Part shown: positions 1 through 13,637 of the stretch, piece after piece
Position numbering within the stretch: the first letter of the stretch is position 1
How the letters are laid out: each line of letters starts with the position of its first letter
Assembly: GCA_009760855.2 (NCBI GenBank)
Contig: WPIO01000036.1
Coordinates: 984,001 to 1,044,000, forward strand
DNA length: 60,000 bases
Origin: Cristatella mucedo
Lineage: Eukaryota; Bryozoa; Phylactolaemata; Cristatellidae
Reading direction: 5' to 3'
Position numbers and translations under genes: made by a program
The notes under the pieces: generated by a model
What the model saw: the letters and a program-made list of their open reading frames with translations, nothing else
Databases searched by the model: none
What the model was told of the DNA's origin: nothing

Positions 1-1198
1 CGTTGAAGTGGTCACCGCACTCACTGATTTATATGACTGTGACCTAAGCTTTTTCTTGGGTTCGTGCTGTCACTGCTGATTGATAGCATAGCTGGATTGT
101 TCTTATTAAAGCCCTCACATTGCTCACTTATTCATCAGCAGCAGCAGCAGTAGCTTCTCAGTTTCTTGCATAATGGACGGTGGAGTGGGGAGGTGAATAT
201 AAGACATTAACTGCCTGCTGAGGCAGCTGCCGGATGTGCAGTATCACTGCAGTTGCTGCACTTCTGAGGTGACCATGGTGCACTTTCTCAGTAGCATTGA
301 GTTCATCCTTCCGTAGCTATTGCCAGTCTTTTGGCTGCCACTGCTTGCGTCTGCTGCGCTCTCCAGCTGTTTGCCTTCAGCTGCTCAGCCTGAGAGACAC
401 GTGCGGCCAGCTTCTGCTTCCTGCTTATGCACTCTTTGCACAACAGAATACTGCTCTGCTTGACCTTGGTCGGATCTGAAGGTACAGTTGCCCTATCGGG
501 AGAGAAAGAGAGAGAGAGGGGCAGGCAGACAGACAGAGACAGACAGACAGAGACGGGCAGATACAGAGAGACAGATACGGAGAGGCAGACACAGACAGAC
601 GGAGAGACAAACAGATGGAATGGAAGGGGAGAGAGACCTGCATGTAACAACCTGCACTAACTTGGAGAGTTTGCCGTCTGAAAGTTATGGCTACATCATT
701 ATGCAAACAGCTGCAGTCAGCCCCACGATTCTCTGCTCGTTTGTGGGCTGAAATGTATTCGTAGTGGATAAAGGTGAAATCTGGAGGATGACCCGTGTTT
801 TATACAAGCATTATATGGAAAGAAGGACTTTGTATTACTTCTTATACTGTGTCATGCCTTATCTTGTCATAGACCTTCTGGTTTTGTATGAATAGGCTTT
901 ACTTTTTAATAGCTAAGCACTTTGGCAATCTGACAAGTCTGTGCACGCTGGCCAGTCATGGGAGAGGTACTTACGTGATGCTTCTGTACATGGTCAGTCA
1001 GTGGCTGTGAGTTGACGGCTTGTTCCAAATTCACCCCTGTTCAGAGAAACGTCTTAAAGTTTTGTCCCTTGAATCCTCTGTCGTTTAATTGGAAGTGTTG
1101 TGCAGTTGTTATGGTGCTTGCCTGCTTTCGGGCGAAAATTTTGATGTGAGCTGACTGTATTGGTGTTTGTCCCCAACTTAAGTAAGTTATTTTTGTAG
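1..1198. other. 5' flank/intron of the EPT1 gene, no exon seen
   Basis: No coding exon is recognisable here. The first coding exon of EPT1 (the roughly 20 N-terminal residues before the segment encoded at 1199) was looked for on the plus strand and not found, so this stretch is inferred to be intron 1. It holds an AG/AGAC microsatellite and otherwise unremarkable sequence. Confidence 0.6.
499..620. repeat. AG/AGAC-rich microsatellite
   Basis: Imperfect tract built of AGAG and AGAC units with some GGCAG and GATAC interruptions. Open frames crossing it give low-complexity protein and are not taken as genes. Confidence 0.85.
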
Positions 1199-1267
1199 TA
1201 TTCGTCCAAGGACACGAGCCCCTTCTCTAATTATGTTATGCATCCGTTCTGGGACTGGATTGTACCG
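1199..1267 (+). CDS. EPT1: EPT1 coding exon (first in window)
   Basis: Acceptor TTTTTGTAG, donor CCG|GTAAGT, phase 0 at both ends, 23 codons. Encodes [11 protein letters not shown] followed by [12 protein letters not shown], matching the region just before the first membrane segment of EPT1/SELENOI proteins. Confidence 0.9.
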
Positions 1268-3993
1268 GTAAGTCGTGCGAGGTTTAATTTGCTCCCTGCG
1301 TGTGCTCTGCATGCAAAGCACGGGCTGCAATCTGATACGCATTTATGTATTCATAATAATAATAATTTATGTATTCGACTCAGTGGTTGCAGCTGTTATC
1401 TCTGCAGTTGCAGCTAAAGCACTTGAACTTTTCAATTATGTCTAAGCAGCGCTAGCAAAGTGGTACGTCGTACGCCTGGTAATCGAGCACTCCGTGTTTT
1501 GATCCCTCATCTGGCTTTCATAGTCTATGCGACTGATGTCACCTGGCAGGCCATCTTGGAGCTCTGCATTTCCTCCTGCCTTTTGTTTCTGCTTGTGCCG
1601 GCAGCACCTGCACCTAATGATATGAGCCTCCTGAAGCAGCATCAGCTGTCAACAACGTCGTTGACTGACTTTAGTGGCACCAAGTAAAAATAATAATAAT
1701 AATAATAATGCACTTGATAAAGCGCCCTCAGAGAACTCAATCTCTTCCTAGGCGCTTTACATTTGCTGCAAAGGGAAACGCGATTGAATCGTGAGTAATA
1801 TCATGCTTGATAAACAACATGAACAACGTGGTTAGGGGGTGACATGCACAGGGTCAGCATGCAAATGTGGTTAGTGGCAGCATGCACAGTTTCAGCACAC
1901 ATAAGCACGATCAAATTTTGCTAATTGAGGAGAACGGTCTGGCTTTCTTGTGCATCTCTGCACCTTTTTTGTTTGCACTATGTGCCAACTCTCGTTTGAA
2001 GAATCTTTGCCAAGTGAAAGGAGATTTAATGCCATCGCTGCCGAGCAGCATCGAGCCTTGGTGTGATGCTGCCAAGCTCCGTGTCGTCGTGCGATGGCAT
2101 TCTTTATCTCCTCTCTCATGTCATGGCGCACGCGCTGCTCATGCCCTGCTGGTCGTGCCGCCGCCGCTGCTGCTTGCAGCCGCGGCTGCCAACCCATCCT
2201 GCGCTAGACAGCGAAGGCGAAAAGGGATACAGTGCCGAGCTTTGACGCTGAGCTTAGATGCGCGCACAAACGACGATCGCGTCCGTGCAGATGCTGCCTA
2301 CGTGGCTAGCGCCGAATTTCATGACGCTGTTCGGATTCTGCCTGCTGGTGGTCAACTTTTTCCTCCTGGCTTGCTACGACGACAGCTTTGGAGCATCTAA
2401 CGCGCGCGGCCTCTTCATAGTTCCCAGCTGGGTCTGGCTGGTGTGCGCTGTCAACAACTTTCTGTCGCACACTCTCGGTAAGGCCTTCATTCAGCTCGAG
2501 CCCCGCCTCCTTTGTGGCTACCTATTGGACGACGCGCGCCAGGGGCGCGCTGAATCCGGAGCGTGCGCTGAGTTTTCTCTGCTCTGCGTGCTTGTGCACC
2601 TCCTCTGCGTCTGCGCAGTCTCCTCTTTGCTTTTGGTTGGCTGCGAAGAAGCAGTGCAACCTGCCACAACTGTGCAGTGCCGTGTGGTCATGCTTTCTAG
2701 CTTTCGATATTTTATCACAGCGAGCCTGTCATGCTCGCTGTGTAGACCCACTGGCTACATACAGTTTTGCCCGTGCCCCTAACATGGCTGGGAAGCTGAC
2801 GTCAGGTTGACTCTCCTCGAGTGGCCTCTAAGCGGTGCATTAAATGGCAAGATGCTAGTGAATCCATAAGTTGGTTTATGCAGGACTGTGATAGGAACTG
2901 AAAAAGTACAAGTTGGCAGATTCATTTCATCTGTATAGCAGCAGTAAAGAAAACCTTGAGTAGTCTCCTCTTTTTTTTAGTGGGCACTCGAGGAGGCACT
3001 AGATGATTGTAATAGTAATCATGATAATTCTTTTGTGTAGCACCCGAAGAGAACCAATTTTCTACCCAGGTACTTTACAACTTAGTGCAAGAGAAGCAGT
3101 TCCCTATAGATAATGGCAGGCAAGGTATTATGCTTAGAAAAGCGTACAAAACCATACGAGTGGGCACTCATACCCCTGATTTGTAGATGTGGTAAGTAAT
3201 ATGCATCGAGCCATGCTCAGTTAAGCGCACGCAGCACACTGGAAACAATCATGTGTGCAACAAGGCTCCAACCCTCAACCTGCTTGGTCCGAGCACCTTA
3301 GCCTTCGGCTACGTCCCAGTGGTAGTAGCAACTGTTTTGTCGGACCAGTAGCTACGCAGGCTTGAAAATCCGGGTGAATCCACGATTGAACATGTCTTCC
3401 TAAACCACCTGCCCGTGTGTTCCAGTGGCCGGCTGAGTTAGCAGTCACATACCTCTTGGCTGTTCAGAGATCTTGTCTTGGATATTAAAGTGGATAGCCG
3501 CAGTGTTGCTGCTCTAGAGTGGCTACAAAAGTTAAAAGAAGAAAAGAGTTGGTGCTTTCTCTTCACGACCACGACGGTCGTTGGTTCGAGTTTAGCAGCG
3601 GTGGGCGATGTCCTTTATTGCTCACTTCAAGCGGTGATTAAAGCCGCCGCCGAGGCTCTCGTGTCGCTATAGAAATGAGGCTGATGAATTAGCTAAACTC
3701 TTTTTTTATCCCATGCAATTTCAGACCAGCTCACAGCAGTTTTAAGTAGTTGTTTTAAAGCTGTCTCGACATTATTTCTCATTAAGGATTTGGCTTCGAG
3801 CATACAGAGCATGTGGCCCAAAATTTGAAGCCCTAAAATGTGGACGCCAGCCCGTGCAGATGCTCGGTTGTGGTATCCGAACGAATGGGCTGCTTTGCGG
3901 TCGTTAGAATCCTATAGGGCACCGTTTAGCCACCTGCAGGTGCAGGCAGCAGCCACTAGCAAGGCCTGGCACTCAGCAGCTCGGGCTGTCTCC

Positions 3994-4040
<47 letters not shown>

Positions 4041-4100
4041 ATCTCTCTCTCTCTCTCTCTCCCAATCTCTCTCTCTCTCTCTCTCCCAATCTCTCTCTCT

Positions 4101-4167
<67 letters not shown>

Positions 4168-7100
4168 TCTCCCTATCACTCTATCTCTTATCTATCTCTC
4201 TCCATCTCTCCATCTCTCCCTATCACTCTATCTCTTATCTATCTCTCTATCTCTTATCTTTCTCTGTCTCACTCTCTCCCTGTCGTGCAGATCTTGTATT
4301 GTGTAGTTATCGTAATTAGCGAGGATGATTGTACGGTGCCCTGACGTCAGATGTCATTGGTTCAACTCGCTGTGACTACAAGTCACATGTGTGTGTGTAT
4401 TGAATCAGGATGTATATGCATGCCCTGTGCTCCTGTGTGTTAATGCATGCGTGATTGTGTGTGTGTGTGTATGTGCACATCTGTACATGTGTGTGTGTTT
4501 GTGGGATTGCTGTTTGTGAATGTGTGTGTGTGTATGCATGCATGAATGCACACGTGCTTGTGCGCTAGCCTGCTGTACAATCCACGGCATTTTGCTGGCA
4601 CCGTGCTATCGCTGTATCTGTCGGCTTAGCTGTATCTACTTTTTCGAACCGCTGTTGCTGCTTGGGCTATAGTGTATGCCATCGGCCTACAGTATGTGTT
4701 CCTTAGAAATGTCGGTTTGGCTACCTGTTTAATGTATGCATACTTCAGCGCATGCCCGTCAGGCCAAGCATTCGCTCTGAATCCTAGCTATTTTCTTTTC
4801 TTGCGCTGCCAACATTCTCGGCTGTCTACCTATCGCCGCTCAGCTCATGTGGTAAACGTTGCAAGCTCATCCTTAATCCGGCGGTCAAGACGCATAGTGG
4901 TGCGTGACGCAAGAGGCATCAAGTGCGTTTGCATAACGAGCCGCCTCGCTTGCCAGGCAGCTGGCTCCCAGGGCCGCCGCCTCGCCCAGGCTCTGCGGCA
5001 GTCGCCATGCTGCCATCTTGCCGGCACGTGACTCGCCGCTTTGCAGATGGCTGCGACGGCAAGCAGGCGCGCCGCACGAAGAGCAGCTCGGCGCTGGGTG
5101 AGCTGTTCGACCACGGCCTCGACAGCTGGGCCACACTGTTCCTGCCGCTCGGCATGTACCACATCTTCGGCACGGGCAGCGACCACGGGCTGGACGAGCT
5201 GCGCATGCTGTTCGTCCTGTTCAACGTCATGTTCTTGTTTATCGCATCGCACTGGGAAAAGTACAACACGGGCGTGCTGTTCCTTCCCTGGTCGTACGAC
5301 ATTGCCCAAGTGGTGAGTGGCGCTGCGGGCGGCTCGGCGGCAGCTCCTCCGAATGTTGCCTCTGTTGCCTCCTCGGCTGCCGATCGATGCTTTGGGCAGG
5401 AAAGCGGGCCATGCCTAGCGCGCGAGCGTGCCCTGCGCCACAGCTGATGCACTTTCCCGACGAGTTCGGCCGGCGGTTCAGGGCGGTGGCTGAAGTGAGC
5501 CTGCTGAATCGCGGCAGGCATTAGTGAGCTAGTTTGCAGGCCAGTGTCAGCGACCGGCTGTGCGACCGTCGTGTCAACAACTATGTCGACGCCATGGGTC
5601 AAGTAGCTGATGCTGCAGTATGTATGCTTGGCGCCTTCGAGAAAGACACTCGGGCTGCTGCGATCGATGGTTAAAGGTTCAAATAAAAGATGACTGTCGT
5701 GCCTTTGTTAGAGTGACTCATCGCCAGACAAGTCAGTTGTGTGCGCTTTTATTTACCATTGCCACATCGATCTCGCTACCTGTCTATTTGCGGTCCGTAT
5801 TGCTAACGGATGGGACGTGAATAGCCAAGCTTGTTAAGCATTCAGTGTGTCTAGTATCATGGCAAGTACTCGAAGGATGGAACAGGTCAGCACAGTACAC
5901 TCCTCGGTTCGCCAGTCAAATAAGAGCTCTGCGATTAAAAGAACTTCGTTTGACCAGTCCTTGATATGGCTCAGCATAAAATTGGCCATGTCATCATGCG
6001 ACAGGAGTCAGAATTCGTGTTTCAAGAGCTGACTCTGTTGCGGCACTTAGTTGACCAGCATTGCATGTGGCTCGTACTGCTTGGGGCTGGCACCGCATGT
6101 CCGAATGGCACACGGCCCCACCACCGAAATCACCAGCTGCCAGGCGCTGAGTGTCGTTTAACATGTTGCTCATGACACACTTCATTTCCATGGGGCCTCC
6201 TTCTCTTCTCTGTATCATCGTTGCTCGCTGCTTTGTGACTTCAGTCGTGAGTAGCTCTGCTTTGACATATTTTCTAGGATTCTACAGTAACGACTCTCTA
6301 CTTTGTTTGTAGCTCATGAGCCTTGCCTTCATGGTCACCTGTTTTGGTACTTACGAGATTTGGAAGTTTGAAGTACCATTTCTGGGCATTGGCGTTGCCA
6401 GGGTATTTGAAGCCATTATGCACGGTGAGTCACAACGTTGACAAGTTGCTGCCAAGTCACGATCTCGTCTCTGAGCTCGATGCCGTGAGCATTGGGCTGG
6501 CATTGCGGTCAACTGGCCGTCGGCGTAACTGAATAGGTCATTTGGCCTTTGTTTGTCAGCTGTCTTTTGACATGTGCTACCTATAGGGCTTGCTTGCCAG
6601 CCATTCACCTGCCCTGCTGACTAAACTCACCTAAAGGTCAGCCTGCTGTCTGCCATTTCCGACCCTCACCCGGTCGTTTGCTAGTACATGAACAACTCGA
6701 GTGCATTGCTTTCTGTTCGTGATAACCCTCTCACCAAACTGCTGCCGATTTCGTAGCATACGGTTTTCTGCCTGCATTTGCAATTCTGCAATGCCAGTTT
6801 TGCTCTATGGCATGCTCAAGACGTAGGGGCTTCTCTGCATCGTGTAATCGCCTTCCTCCTTGTCGTGCTCTTTCTTTTGAAACTCTGTACGTCTCTCTTG
6901 CTCCTGAAGCGGTTCGTGTCAATCTTCTGCCACATTCGGTGGAAAGAGGTTCATTCATCCGAGGTCAAATTGGCTTAAGCTGAAGCCTCCTGCTGTAACC
7001 TTTAGTGCTAGCAATGGGTCCCAGTGGCAGAGATCGGTGCCATGCCCATGTGGTCCTTTATGCATTGCCCTGCAGTGCCGACTAATCCATCCACTTCTCC

Positions 7101-10100
7101 TCAACCTCCTTCTTTTTTAGGATGCCTTTATCCTGTTTAAGATCACTTCAGCTACGCGGTCAATTCTGCCTTCTTTTACCTACGTCACTTAGCAATGTTC
7201 GTGTTTTTTTAGATAAAAGAATCCACAGCCAAGCTGCTCCATGCAGTCGTCACGTATCCCTACTAGAACCTTGTAACTTGCTACTTGCAGGTCTTCCTAC
7301 CTGTGCAACAAGGTGCTCGCAGCTGGTGCAAAACTCTGCAGTTACGCTTTTTTTCTGTGGTGAACGTCGAAGCTACCACGTTTGACCATTTCTCGCCAGT
7401 CGGCAGCGGCCACCCGTCATTAAGCCGGGTATCGACTTCAGGGTTCTATCATTCGCATTTTCCCCCTTCCATTCTCTTCCTCCGGCCTACCTATCTGAAA
7501 TCTATTCTAATCGGGCCTCCCAATACACCTGCTCTTTTGAACTCGGGTCGTCTGGTTGTGCCTCCAACGAATTTCCAACCAATGCCTTCGTTTCGTATGC
7601 TTCCACTGCCGACAGAATCGTGGCATCACTCGATCAGACAAGATTCAAAAGAATCTTAAAACCCATCATTTCCTCACAGCCATTGATCTGGCCATGGCAA
7701 TTGCCCGTTCTGCACGTTTCTGTGCTAAAACTGCGCATGTTATAGCTTACTAATTGACACACTTCATTTCCAGGATATGTAAAAGTGTACAGGGAGATAA
7801 TAATAATAATAATAATAATAATAATGTACTTGATAAAGCGCCCTCAGAGAACTTAATCTCTTTCTAGGCACTTTACATTTGCTGCAAAGGGAATCTGGTT
7901 CGCCCTAGGTGTGCTACATGCAGCTGAACGGGCCTGCATTTGGAGGTGGCATGCATGCGGTTCAGGCTCTGGCTGCTCGAAGCAAGAGAAGGGCAGCAGC
8001 CAACCTAGCTAGCTAGCAGCATGCCTAACGCATGTGCGACTCTAAAGGCTCGACGAGTTACCGATACTCTCCAACTGCCGACCATGGCACATCTTTTTCA
8101 GCGGTCCTGAACTGCTACTTCTATGCTACTCACTACCTCAACTGCTCTCCTAACTCTGCTATGCTTCCCACTTTCTCTTTGTTGTGTGAGACGAAGTCGG
8201 TTGGCTACCGAATGCGTACCGAAAGCCGCTTAGGCTGTGAGTGCGCTATACAAAACTCTCCTGCGTAACACCCACATGGTCTTTATGACTTTGTGGAGTT
8301 ACTGACGGAGATACATTACATTACATTAAATGTACTGAAAACCGTTCCAATTAAGTGCAAATCGACGGGACATCGGCAGTGCAAAGTTCGAATTTCGAGT
8401 GAATATTGCGGTACCCGGTCTTTATAATGTACCTATCAAATTTCACGTAATTACACTCGTTCTCATGCAAATGGGCTCCAAAGACGTTGGACACAACTAC
8501 CGCAATCCAGTGCCAGGGGCACTGCATTCGATTGCATGAGAACGCCAGCAATGGCGCGAAATTGTGTGTAATGATTGAATGATAGTGTAGCTTATTATGC
8601 AATCCAAATTGGAGCTTCTCCCAATGGGCTCATTTGCGCTGGAATCCAGTCGATTGTGGTGGATAGACGTAGTGGCCAGTATCTTTTGAGTACATTTGCA
8701 TGAGAAAGCGCAAGTGCAAAGACGTTTGCACTGCCATTTTCCAATGGACTCTCACTTAATTAGAGTGACTTATGGTGGATTGCTTTACAGCATGTGTAAA
8801 GTGCCTAGAAACAGGTAATTTTTGCTGAGGTTGCTATGCAAATGTATTACTATTAATAATATTATTATTATTATTAACCCCGCCGCTTGTTGATATGCAA
8901 TGACGCCTCGAGATGCCGCCATTTGTGCCGTTGGCAGCACAGTGCCAGCTAGCTAGGCGGAAGTGTCTGCTGTGAAACGATGCGTCGCGTGACCCGCAGC
9001 TGTCCGGCTTTCTCTTCCTGCTGCCTGCTTGTGGCGAGAAAAATTGCGACTGGGCGTCAAAAGAAAGGGAGCAGCATCGAGCAGAGGCATCGACATCGAC
9101 AGCCTCTGCTCGATCGATCTTATCTGCCTGCGACCTCGCTGAAATCACTCTGCTCTCCACCTGACTGTGGCTTCGGGTGGGGGGGAGGGCGTTGCACTTC
9201 TACTGTTCTCTCGAGTTCTGTGTCGACCGTCCCAGCATGCACCTGCTGGGTGCAAGGTAGCTGCTGGCGCCTTTTTCTTCACAACATTCGTTCTTTCTGC
9301 AGTTGCGATATGAAGTGTTCTTTGTGTGCAGAAATTGTGCACGGCATCACGAACCAATGTGTGCGCGCTCACTTTCAACCACAATGCATCATTCGCCCAT
9401 TCTTGCGTCCGCCCACGCGCTATAGCCAGTGTAGCCGCTCGCTGCTGGTGCGTTGCAGGCCAGTGCTTCCTCTTCGCCTTGCCGATCAACCTGTGGAACA
9501 TATACGCGTGAGTAGGCCAGCCGGGGGCAGGGCACGGCCGCGGCCGGTCGTGCTCGAGGAACGCTGTCTTCACTCGTGCCTCTCGAATCCGTCAATGAAT
9601 GCCTGAACGAACGAACGAATGAATGAATGTGCGCACTGATAGCGCCAGCCCGTGCAAAGTCATCGAGATAAGACCTCGAGTGCGGTCAGTGTTTTGCCAA
9701 CTGTGCAGGCCTCACGGAGTGATGCCAGAAGGCAGGACTAGCCATTCGATCGTGCTTCCTTTGCAGCAAATGTAAAAGTGCCTAGATAGAGATTGAGTTC
9801 TCTGAGGGCGCTATATCAAATGTATTATTGTTATTTTAATTATTATTATTACTCGGCTTTCGGAGGTTTGCGGCGAATGGTTTTCACATGCGCCGGTTCG
9901 GGTCTGCTGGGAAGGGGGCAGACGGACACACGAAAGATAAGCGACCGATTGGTGGTGCCTTCGGACTTGAGGTCAGGTGGTGACTTTTTAATGAAATACT
10001 TGTTGTCCTTGCATCGTCAAAGCGCCGCCTAGCGGGATTTACTGGCACGAGGTGCTAAACGTCGTCGTTTCGAATTTTCCGACCGAAATGGGAGCCGTTT

Positions 10101-13100
10101 TCTAAAAGTGTCGTGCCCAGTCTCTTCTTGCCGAGCAGGGCGCTGCTGTTGCTGCCGCTGCAGAGTATCATTGTAGCAGTGCGACTCGTCGGACGAAACG
10201 GAAGAAGCTGTGAGCACATTTAGCGCTGGGCTTACCGACGACCTTAGCCTGCCGGTTAGGTGCTCGCACTTCCCTGTACCGAACTGTGGTGCGAGTCTTG
10301 TGACAGATGCGTCGCTGCCTGCACAGCGTGCTGCAGCCAATGGGCAGCTTGGAAGCGCTGCCGAAGCTCGTCTGCTTGTCGCTCCATAAATGAGACTGCC
10401 GAGTCTGTCGATCTTCGATTGAACTTTTGCTTGTATTTGCACCCTCGAGCCGGCTGACGGAAGTGCTGGAAAATAATGGCCGGTGCTGCACTACCAACTC
10501 GGTATCCGTCGGTGTTTGCCAGACTTGTAGGGCACTCCTGTGGCACTCGGTTACTCCGACATTGAGTGATGCTGCAGGCCACAGAGTCTGAAGGGGGTAG
10601 GGTGGAGAAATAGAACTCTCCGACGATTTGTTGCCACAATGAGCAGAGACATCCTCTCCATAGAGAGGCAATATCCGGTGTGATCCCTAGACGGCTAGTT
10701 CTGCCTCAGACTTGTGACCACCAAATGGCCTTCTCTGGAAGTGACACTGGTGACACGGTGACAACTGATGCGTACCTATGGTTTTGCAGCTGGCTACTGG
10801 CTGGAGCCGCTTGCCCACCTCTGCCTTTTGTCGGACCAACCGGCCCAACGGAATGGACCAGCAAAACGGTCGTCTCAGTCGGTCATGTTCACATCGGGGC
10901 AGCTGCCCAGAGTATCTAGCCCGGTGCCCAAGAAAAGTTGGCTCTGCCTGTTCGATGACGTTTTGGTCGGCTGATGGGTAGCAAGGTTAAAATGCAAGGA
11001 CAGCTAGCCTTGAGATGGCCATGGCCACAGTCCAGATGCCGCAGTAGCCATCGAAACGACTAGCACTGCCATGTTATTTAGTTATTAGTTACTAGACTGC
11101 AGAAGCTCTGCAGCTTGAATGCATCATGACCTCTGCACACATCGTGTTAGTTAATCATATAAAGTAGATGCGTATTGTATTTTTTTTCATGACGAAATGA
11201 ACCCTGTCTTGGTGGGGCATGCCAATCGTAAAGGAGGGTAATGCCCCTTCTCGGCTAGCCCACTTGACTGTGTGCCCGGTGTGCCATCCTGCGCTGTAGC
11301 CTAGCCCTCCCCCTATGCTATGCCGAAGTTGAGCCAGAATCTTTGTCAACTGGTGTCCCGTCCGATGCCGTATTGGGCAACGATCACCAATCTCCGAGCC
11401 TGGCCTTTTCTAAGCGAGGAATCTCACCTGCTTGGAACTGCTTGCTAAGATTGATTGCAAGGCACATCTAGCAATGATGGGATGAGCTCTCATTTTCTGA
11501 ATCCCAGTGTCGGATTTAGCAGTAAGTCCGGGTTTGCTAGAGATGTAAATCGATTCAAATTGCCTTCGATTGCATGCAGATTGAATCGAGACGGCAAAAT
11601 CTTGCTGTTCTCGAGATTTTTTCCAGCTCTTAAAGCGGCCGACTGCCAGCAGCAGTCACGCAGTCACAAGTGTTGCATGTCAAACCTCTCGCTGTGTGGC
11701 CGCCACTGCTACACGATGCTACCGCCACCGAGCCGAATCGAATGCAACTTGAATCGGCTACCTTTTGGTCGCCCCAACCGGAAAACACCGTGCGGCAAAC
11801 CTCCCTTTCAAGCATTTCCACGATCTTAATTCCTCTCGTTCCTCGTGATTGCCGGGAAGCAGTCGTGGTAATTGGAACCTTTGTAACTTCACTAGAGCTC
11901 GGTCTCGGAGCTTCAATGGCAGCTCCTTGTCGGCCGATCTGGAGGATCGCTAAGCGATCGAGGATCGCTGAGCGATCGCCGATCTGGAGCGATAAGCGCC
12001 GAGGCATCGCGACCTGTTTTGGCGTTACGAGTGTGAGCCCGAATGGAAGAGGCCACAGAGACCCCCATCAGTAGCCCAGCAGGTGAAGGCCTTATATCGC
12101 CGGTGGTGGTTCCAAGTCGAGCAGCACCTAGTTAGTGCCCACTGCTGCCACTGCGTGGTAGCGACCCTTGCTCGTGCGCTGCCGCCGCCGTGCATCAATC
12201 GAGCTCCCTGAGCCCTGGCGGCCAGCCTGCATTTGCATGCAGTTGCCTGCTCGCCTGGCAGGTCGGGTGTGCTTCATACAGCAGCCTGAGCGTCCCGCCC
12301 TCTGCACAGCTTCACTGTGTGCCGCTGCAGTGCCACTAGCAGATTGCATGGAGATGCATGCAAAATGCACGTGTGCTTGTCTCGCGATGCGCTCTCATGT
12401 CTCGCTGATGTCACCCTCGACGATGGGGCTCGTGTTGCAGGGCTTGCCGAGCTGGCACCAACAAGCAGCACTCGCTGTGGGAGGGCACGCGCCCGCTGGT
12501 CGGCGTGCTGGTGCTGTTGGCGGCCACGCTGCTCTGGGCTGTCTTCTCGCCCAACGCCATCCTGTTCTCGCACGCTCGAGTGTTCTACACCATGACCGGC
12601 ACCTTGTTCTCTAACATAACGGTAGCCGGGCAAGCGCCTGAGCGCGCGCACTCGCCAGCCGTGGCTGCCATCGTCGCAGCGCAGTCCAGTAGCCATTGCT
12701 TCGTGCAGTCGGCTGCTCGGCAATAAGCACCCCACGGCGCGCCCCCCCCCGTCGACCGCTTACCCACGGCCCTGCTGCGACTGCTGCTTCGCGCACGCCG
12801 CCATCGGAGCGCGCGATGCAGCAGCTCTCAACGCTGGCTGCGCAAAGAGGCAGCAGCTCCCTGCCTGCTCCAGCCCGTGTGATTTTTTGCTCGAGTGACG
12901 TTGCCTGGCTTTTCAGTGTCGACTGATCGTCAGCCAAATGAGCAGCACTCGATGTGAGCTGCTCAACTGGCTCCTGCTGCCGCTCGTCGTGGTCGTGGCC
13001 TCGGCACTCGCGCTCCCGCTGAGCCGCGACGCGGAGGTGACTCTGCTCTGGGTGCTGGCGATCGTCGTAGTCCTCGAGCACATCCACTACGGCTGCTGCG

Positions 13101-13596
13101 TGGTACGCTGAGCGCACTGCCGCTGCAGGCTTGCGGGCTCTCGTAGCCGCTGCGAGCGGGAGATATCTGCTGCAAAGAGGGGATGGGGTCGAGCAGCAGC
13201 AGCAGCAGCTCGTCGTGATGAACCCTCGTGATTTGCTGGCTCAGCAGGCTGACGGGCCAGAGGACATCCCTGGGCGTGGCTAGGGGACATCCCTAGCTGG
13301 CCGCGCGGCTAGAGTGCATTCCTGAGCATGGCTACTAGAGGACATCCGTGGGCAGTTTTCGCAGGACTTCTCACTCCTCGCTGCGTCATCATTTTTGTCA
13401 GCATGCTGGCTTTTTGCGCTTGCTCTTTGCTCGTGAGACCTAGGCCTCTGCCCCGGCATGCCCTAGCCTTCCGGCACTGCATGTATTGGCTCGTGCGGCA
13501 CCGAAACGGGTGGATGATTTCTAAGGAAAAACACATTGAGTCTGACCCATAGGATCGACCAGGAACGAGCATGCGAAATGCAGGCCGCACCTGTCT

Positions 13597-13637
<41 letters not shown>

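Noticed and set aside
1-1198. First coding exon of EPT1
   Set aside because: No sequence like the conserved N-terminus before DKYK was found. It is expected left of the window.
3838-4344. Long Ser-Leu open frame on plus and Arg-Glu frames on minus
   Set aside because: Translation of a CT/GA microsatellite. The same artefact occurs at 16924-17249, 21708-21959, 38501-38743 and 53659-53850.
4845-5602. Minus-strand open frames of up to 227 codons
   Set aside because: Shadow of the EPT1 catalytic exon and flanking GC-rich intron.
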